From Spirochaetales bacterium (GTDB lineage: Bacteria; Spirochaetota; Spirochaetia; UBA9216), in contig JAEKNX010000026.1 of the NCBI GenBank assembly GCA_016839055.1, positions 1-38,357 of the forward strand: a stretch of DNA of 38,357 nucleotides, in the 5' to 3' direction. Positions within the stretch are counted from its first letter, which is position 1. Each line of letters starts with the position of its first letter. Both the position numbers and the translations under genes were made by a program. The notes under the pieces are model-generated. The model worked only from the letters and a program-made list of their open reading frames with translations, searched no databases and was not told where the DNA came from. This document shows positions 33,962-38,357 of this stretch, piece by piece.

Positions 33962-35660
33962 GATAATTAGGAAAAATCTCAAAGACAGTATTGATCAAAA
34001 TAATGAGATTCTAAAATATTTCATAGAAGAGAAAAAGGAATCAACAAAACAGAATTATTCGGACATTATTAATAAATTTGATATAGCAGAAAATATGATC
34101 TGTATAGCTACCACAGGTTTGCTCCACGCGGATATTATAGAAAGTTTGTATAATATTATTACCAATGGAGTACGCGTTTATATAATTTTAAAATCATTCC
34201 AGGCAGCTAAAGATGTATTAGTAAAATTCGATAAGAAAAAACCTGCACTATTAAGAGAAGTGCCTGAACTTGAAAATGATTTCATCATTGTAGATTCTGC
34301 TGCTACTCTTTATTTAAATTGCTTAGGTGATAAGAAAAATATCGGTATTGAATTCGATAAAGACTTTTCAAATGATCTATATTATTGGTTCAATTACTAT
34401 TTCTGGAATAAGGCTAAGGCTGAAAAGATCCTTGATAAAATAGAAAAACCTATGGAGTCACCCTATCCTCCTTTTGAGAACGAAAAAGAGAATATCAACA
34501 TAGGCATTGCTAGCAGATTGGAAGAATGTGAGGCTGTCATTGTGCCTTCTGATGAGAAATATAGAGAAATAAATGAGCAAGTGAGCAACTATTTTTACTT
34601 CAGTAAAGATCTATCTTCTTCTCTTTATTTCATCGGTGGTAAAACTGTAATCGGTGCTTTTGAGATCAACAGAAATTTCTTTCAGAATATTGGGCAAACA
34701 TGGCTATTAAAGGAAAATCTATTAAGTAAAATTAATATCAACGACGATATAGTACCCTTTGAAGTAAAATGGGATAAGGTTATTAATATTCAGGAGCAAA
34801 GTACAATACTTCTGGAGAATGTCAGGTCCTCCTCAATAGAAGGAATGGATCAGACTAAACCTAATACTATTCCTCAAAAGCCCTATGTAAAAAAACTTCA
34901 CTTTGAATGGATTGTCTTGCCACCGGTAAAACCTGTAAATGCTAACAAAGCTTCACTCTATCAGGACTATTCCACAATTCAAAAAAAGTTTACAGAAGAC
35001 CTTGTGAGGTTGAAGAGGGTTGTAATAGAGATCCAACTGAACAATAGTCCGGTGATCCAATTTTTCTCAGGTGCGAAAAAGAAGGCTGAAGAATATTCTA
35101 AAACAATTGAAGAATATGAAAACTTATTACTCGAGAAAATGGACTTCAATAGACTGAAAGATCTTCTTGATACTAAGTTTAAACCCTTTTATGAAGAAAT
35201 ATATAAATTTTCAGTCAGCTTGAAGAAGGGCATCGACAGGAAGAAAAAAGAACAAGTCTGGGAAGGACTGAAAAAAGAAAAAATCAAATCTCTATCGGAT
35301 AAAAATCAAGAACTTGCACGGCTTAAGTATGAAGTAAAAAAGCAGGACCCAAAAATAATTAGCAAGTTGAAGAGAGAAATCGAACTGTTAGAAAATTATA
35401 TAACAAAGAACTATTCTGAGTTTAAATATAAAGAGTCTTCCAATGAATTGGAAAATCTCAAAAAAACTGACAATAAAAAAATTAGCTTTCAGAATTACAC
35501 CCTACCTAAATACCCAATTCCTGAAGTCGGTGTTCTTTTTGAAGACAAGACATCCTATTATCTGGAAATTGAAGATTACGATGTTCTGGACCAGGCAAAT
35601 AGATTAGTAAAAGAACGTTATATAAATAAACCTGCACAAGTTGTCGTTAAGGAGAGCTAA
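33954..35660 (+). CDS. Unknown protein with degenerate PLD-like N-domain and coiled coil
   Basis: 568 residues. Residues ~40-165 have a PLD-like order (AENMICIATTGLLHADIIES, NGVRVYIILKS, ENDFIIVDSAATLYLN, KNIGIEFDKDFSNDLYYWFN) but lack the HKD histidine and lysine, so it is probably inactive. The middle has a second alpha/beta region. About 340-510 is charged, helical and partly coiled coil (KKKEQVWEGLKKEKIKSLSD, KLKREIELLENYITKN). It could be a scaffold pairing with the HDR-containing PLD-like protein upstream, as PLD domains work in pairs. Confidence 0.68.
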   Translation: MGKIIRKNLKDSIDQNNEILKYFIEEKKESTKQNYSDIINKFDIAENMICIATTGLLHADIIESLYNIITNGVRVYIILKSFQAAKDVLVKFDKKKPALLREVPELENDFIIVDSAATLYLNCLGDKKNIGIEFDKDFSNDLYYWFNYYFWNKAKAEKILDKIEKPMESPYPPFENEKENINIGIASRLEECEAVIVPSDEKYREINEQVSNYFYFSKDLSSSLYFIGGKTVIGAFEINRNFFQNIGQTWLLKENLLSKININDDIVPFEVKWDKVINIQEQSTILLENVRSSSIEGMDQTKPNTIPQKPYVKKLHFEWIVLPPVKPVNANKASLYQDYSTIQKKFTEDLVRLKRVVIEIQLNNSPVIQFFSGAKKKAEEYSKTIEEYENLLLEKMDFNRLKDLLDTKFKPFYEEIYKFSVSLKKGIDRKKKEQVWEGLKKEKIKSLSDKNQELARLKYEVKKQDPKIISKLKREIELLENYITKNYSEFKYKESSNELENLKKTDNKKISFQNYTLPKYPIPEVGVLFEDKTSYYLEIEDYDVLDQANRLVKERYINKPAQVVVKES

Positions 35661-35663
35661 GAA

Positions 35664-36137
35664 ATGAGTCGAGTTATTCATATTAAAGGAAGTGTTATCA
35701 TCGAAAATATTGAGATAGCCCGGAAGGCTCTAAGCCAGTCATTAGTTCAAGGAATAACGATTGAAGAAAAGAGATTTGTTTTTAATAATTATGATAATAA
35801 TGACGGATATAATAAAAAAACTGAGATTGGGCAAGTGGAGACAATCTACCAATCGTTGTTGAATGAGTATTATCAACTAATTGCTGAAGAAAAAAGGCTT
35901 TTAGAAGAAAAGATTGTTGAAGAAAAACTTTTTCAGATGGAACAGGAGTTGAAGAGACTTGACGAATTAAATCGATTGGAAGAAGAAAAAATTCGTATTG
36001 AAAGTGAAAAAAGGGTCATCCGTGAGCAAAAGAAAGAGATGATTATTAAAAATGCTAAGAAGCAAGGGTATATTGTTAAGAAAGAGATTACAAAAAATAA
36101 TACTATCAAACTCGTCCTGCAGAGAAGAGTTTATTAA
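35664..36137 (+). CDS. Coiled-coil protein with DUF1257/Ycf35-like ends
   Basis: 157 residues. The N-terminus MSRVIHIKGSVIIENIEIAR and the C-terminus IKNAKKQGYIVKKEITKNNT plus IKLVLQRR resemble the first strand/helix and the last strands of DUF1257 (Ycf35) proteins as I recall them. Between them lies a charged helix (about 65-125; LLEEKIVEEKLFQMEQELKR) likely to be a coiled coil. DUF1257, DUF2997 and Ycf46-like genes are known neighbours in cyanobacteria, which supports the call, but it needs a profile comparison. GGAGAG precedes the ATG, which lies 3 bp after the previous stop. Confidence 0.55.
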   Translation: MSRVIHIKGSVIIENIEIARKALSQSLVQGITIEEKRFVFNNYDNNDGYNKKTEIGQVETIYQSLLNEYYQLIAEEKRLLEEKIVEEKLFQMEQELKRLDELNRLEEEKIRIESEKRVIREQKKEMIIKNAKKQGYIVKKEITKNNTIKLVLQRRVY

Positions 36138-36703
36138 TGCTGAACATTTTCCATATTGAAACAAATAATTTTGTAAATGGCATTGGTAATCGCTTTGTAA
36201 TATGGCTCCAGGGATGTAATTTAGGTTGTCCAGAGTGTTGGAACAAGCAAACTTGGAGTATGGCGGCGAATACATTGACTAGTGTCGATTCTTTACTTAA
36301 TAGAATTGAAAACAAACCTGGTATTAAGGGTGTAACCTTTACAGGGGGGGAGCCCTTTTTGCAGGCTAAAGAACTTTCTATGTTAGCGAGGCTCATCAAG
36401 GAAAAAACAGAATTAAGTATTCATATATTTACAGGATATGAGCTTAATGAGTTGGCTGACTGTTATCAAAAGGAATTGCTTAAATATACCGATACTCTTG
36501 TGACTGGAAGGTTTGATACAAGTATAAGGAACAATAATCAGAAAACACATTATCTAAACGCGCATAGTCCTGCTTGGGGTTTTAACAATAGCGATGTTGA
36601 AATTGATATAGATGAGAACAACAATGTAATTATGACCGGCTATCCCACAGATGAACTGGTTAGCGGATTGGAAGGAGTCCTTGATGACAGAATATATGAT
36701 TGA
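36137..36703 (+). CDS. NrdG-like small radical-SAM 4Fe-4S protein
   Basis: 188 residues. IGNRFVIWLQGCNLGCPECW carries the radical-SAM CxxxCxxC (C27, C31, C34). VTFTGGEPFLQAKEL is the SAM-binding GGE motif, and LVTGRFD plus the terminal VEIDIDENNNVIMTGYP are usual in short activase-like members. NrdG activates anaerobic ribonucleotide reductase, but no nrdD is here, so it may act on another protein of the operon, for example the DUF2997 or AAA+ protein. It starts on the last base of the preceding stop (TAATG) and overlaps the next gene by 20 bp. Confidence 0.85.
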   Translation: MLNIFHIETNNFVNGIGNRFVIWLQGCNLGCPECWNKQTWSMAANTLTSVDSLLNRIENKPGIKGVTFTGGEPFLQAKELSMLARLIKEKTELSIHIFTGYELNELADCYQKELLKYTDTLVTGRFDTSIRNNNQKTHYLNAHSPAWGFNNSDVEIDIDENNNVIMTGYPTDELVSGLEGVLDDRIYD

Positions 36704-36884
36704 AATAGATATTGATGAGAATGGTGATGTTAAGGCAGAGACGAAAGGTATGTGCGGTGAAATTTGTGTGAATGAATTAGATGAAATTTTAAATGGAATT
36801 GATGGAGAACGAAGCAATAAAAACAAACCGGAGTTTTACCAGAAAATAAAGATAAAAAACGTTGTTAACCAAAAAGCGAAATGA
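36684..36884 (+). CDS. DUF2997 protein
   Basis: 66 residues from the ATG at 36684, with AAGGAG 7 nt upstream; an ATG at 36651 lacks a site. MIEIDIDENGDVKAETKGMC followed by GEICVNELDEILNGIDGE is the DUF2997 pattern (strand, strand, GxxGxxC, helix). The basic tail (KPEFYQKIKIKN) is normal. It is a small acidic protein of unknown role. Overlap with the radical-SAM gene suggests that the two proteins interact or that this is its substrate (inference). Confidence 0.8.
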   Translation: MTEYMIEIDIDENGDVKAETKGMCGEICVNELDEILNGIDGERSNKNKPEFYQKIKIKNVVNQKAK

Positions 36885-36945
36885 TCTATCAAGCTGTATA
36901 CGATAGTCAGATGAAGGTTTTATATTTAATAACAGGGGATAGTAT

Positions 36946-38067
36946 ATGAGAAATAAAGATAAGTTCCGCGGTTGTCTAATCGGCGGGGCAGCAGGTGATG
37001 CTCTTGGTTACGCTGTCGAGTTTATGAGCCTGGAGCAGATAAGACAAAGGTACGGCAGCCGCGGGATAACAGACTTTGTGTTAACAGATGGCGCGGCACT
37101 AATTTCAGATGACACCCAGATGACCCTGTTTACAGCCAACGGCCTATTAATACGGACAACCCGGGGAATGGGAAGAGGTATAGCTGCCAATCCTCAGGAT
37201 TATTGCTGGTACTGCTATAAGGCCTGGCTTAAGACGCAGGAAAGCGATTTCCATCGATGGAAAAGCAGTGTTAAAGATGTTTCCAAAGAGTATCCATGGC
37301 TTATAAGAGTGCCTGAACTTCATAGCGCCAGAGCTCCGGGCAATACTGTGTTAAGGTCATTACGGGCTGATGTCGCGGGGACAAGAGATAACCCGCTTAA
37401 TAGTAGTAAGGGCTGCGGGGGCTTAATGCGTGTTGCGCCGGTAGGTCTTTATTTTGAAGAAAGGGATATTTATATCAATCGGATTTGTATTCATGGGGCG
37501 AATATTGCGGCTTTAACGCACGGTCATCCTCTTGGTTATATTCCTGCGGCTGCCTTTGTATATCTGATAAATCGGATTACTTACTGTGAACAGACTGAGC
37601 CTGAATTAAAGGAGATTGTCACCGGGTGCATAGCTGAGATGAATACGCTTTTCCAAGGTACTCCTCATATCGATGAGTTTATTTCTATCATGGAAAAGGC
37701 TGTTGAGTTATCTGAATCAGATATGGATGACGAGAGTGCAATTTCTTTGCTTGGAGAGGGCTGGGTTGCCGAAGAGACTCTTGCTATCGCGATCTACTGC
37801 GTGCTTAGATATCGTGATAATTTTGAGAAGGCACTTGTTGCGTCGGTCAATCACAGCGGAGATAGTGATTCCACGGGTTCTGTCGCCGGGAACCTGATGG
37901 GGGCTTTACATGGTTATGATAGAATTCCTGAAAAGTTTAAATGCAATCTGGAGTTAAAGGATATCATACTCGAAATTGCAGATGATCTGTGTTCTGACTG
38001 CACAATTGATGAATACTCTATTAATACTGAGGAAGACGATAGGTGGTATTGGAAGTATAGCTGCTAA
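36946..38067 (+). CDS. ADP-ribosylglycohydrolase (DraG/ARH family)
   Basis: 373 residues. DKFRGCLIGGAAGDALGYAV, LISDDTQMTLFTANGLL (S54-D55-D56-T57) and HSGDSDSTGSVAGNLMGALH (D306, D308) supply the di-magnesium centre of ARH enzymes. They remove ADP-ribose from arginine or other residues, or degrade small ADP-ribosyl compounds. GGGGA precedes the ATG. The gene follows the DUF2997 gene after 61 bp on the same strand, so it may share the operon or stand alone. No ADP-ribosyltransferase is visible in the window. It is GC-richer than the operon before it. Confidence 0.92.
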   Translation: MRNKDKFRGCLIGGAAGDALGYAVEFMSLEQIRQRYGSRGITDFVLTDGAALISDDTQMTLFTANGLLIRTTRGMGRGIAANPQDYCWYCYKAWLKTQESDFHRWKSSVKDVSKEYPWLIRVPELHSARAPGNTVLRSLRADVAGTRDNPLNSSKGCGGLMRVAPVGLYFEERDIYINRICIHGANIAALTHGHPLGYIPAAAFVYLINRITYCEQTEPELKEIVTGCIAEMNTLFQGTPHIDEFISIMEKAVELSESDMDDESAISLLGEGWVAEETLAIAIYCVLRYRDNFEKALVASVNHSGDSDSTGSVAGNLMGALHGYDRIPEKFKCNLELKDIILEIADDLCSDCTIDEYSINTEEDDRWYWKYSC

Positions 38068-38357
38068 GGGTCGGTTTGGTTTTACCCTGCGGTTTCGGGC
38101 TTATGCCTCTTGAGGTTTTGGGTGCACTACGATCAGCGTTTCGCTATATAGTCTGAGCACTGCAGGAAGATACTGGGGTAGTACAGGCTCCAAGGGGGAG
38201 TTCGTTAAATAACTTGACCAATTCCCCCCTGTTTCGAATCCAATAACAATCAGCTAATTAGCGCGTAACACAAATTATTTGTAAGCGTCAAAACAACCAC
38301 ACCTGCCGCTGAAGTCTGATAACTGATAAACTCCGGAATATTGGAGTGAAACATGAA
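38068..38357. other. 3' gap: inverted centre of the dispersed repeat, weak hairpin, start of next gene
   Basis: CAGCGTTTCGCTATATAGTC (38125-38144) matches the repeat centre in reverse orientation. GGGGGAGTT (38194-38202) and AATTCCCCC (38220-38228) can pair, with one G-T pair, as a loose terminator. TTGGAG (38341-38346) then an ATG at 38353 may open a gene that the window cuts off after five bases. Confidence 0.45.

Noticed and set aside
36137-36703. True anaerobic ribonucleotide reductase activase (NrdG)
   Set aside because: No nrdD partner, and the gene is locked into the seven-gene operon; only the fold class is claimed.

Overview
This is a roughly 38 kb accessory region of a bacterial chromosome. 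The AT-rich coding, strong Shine-Dalgarno sites, occasional TTG starts, a corrinoid-type (MttB-like) methyltransferase, a radical-SAM protein, a lipoprotein ending its signal in ILGC and an HU-like protein with a C-terminal extension all suit an anaerobe, perhaps a spirochaete. That placement is an inference with low confidence. There are no rRNA or tRNA genes, transposases, integrases or CRISPR arrays that I can see.

Left and middle part (1-27 kb). One- to three-gene units lie in both orientations, and almost every gap carries a member of one dispersed, imperfectly palindromic repeat family built around CACGGAT/ATCCGTG motifs. At four places the left half of this element has expanded into tandem arrays of 88/90-bp units (75-520, 8513-9245, 10052-10281, 11160-11430). 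Six toxin-antitoxin or TA-like units lie between the repeats: HigB(frameshifted)/HigA, HEPN/MNT, Phd/ParE, DUF4160/DUF2442, an orphan HicB and YefM/YoeB. Other cargo is an M48 protease, a MATE exporter with a MarR regulator, a rifamycin phosphotransferase-like enzyme with a TetR regulator, a double GNAT acetyltransferase, a lipoprotein with one live and one dead metallo-beta-lactamase half, a PrsW-like protease, an Lrp-type regulator divergent from an MttB-family methyltransferase and Na+/solute symporter, and an AAA/DUF4276/unknown operon of likely defence type. An HU-like gene follows, then an eight-copy array of TAGTAATG motifs at 22-23 bp spacing, and a GxxExxY pseudogene broken up by short perfect hairpins.

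Right part (27.1-38.1 kb). This block has none of the repeats. It begins with a good promoter and a possible structured RNA, followed by seven tightly coupled genes (27741-36884): a Ycf46-like AAA+ ATPase, a 1047-residue Upf1/COG1112-type SF1 helicase, two proteins with PLD-like folds (one with an HDR...D motif, one without), a coiled-coil protein whose two ends resemble DUF1257/Ycf35, a small NrdG-like radical-SAM protein and a DUF2997 protein. An ADP-ribosylglycohydrolase follows. Helicase plus PLD recalls the Mokosh anti-phage system, but the Ycf46/DUF1257/DUF2997/radical-SAM companions do not belong to it as I know it. This operon is my best candidate for an undescribed system; conflict or defence, or RNA quality control, are guesses.

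Regulation can be read in places: a sigma70-type promoter with repeated sequences before the MATE gene, paired ACCGTTGGT operators on the tetR-rph promoter, CGTACG boxes 12 bp apart before yefM-yoeB, and a 14-bp palindrome between the Lrp and MttB genes.
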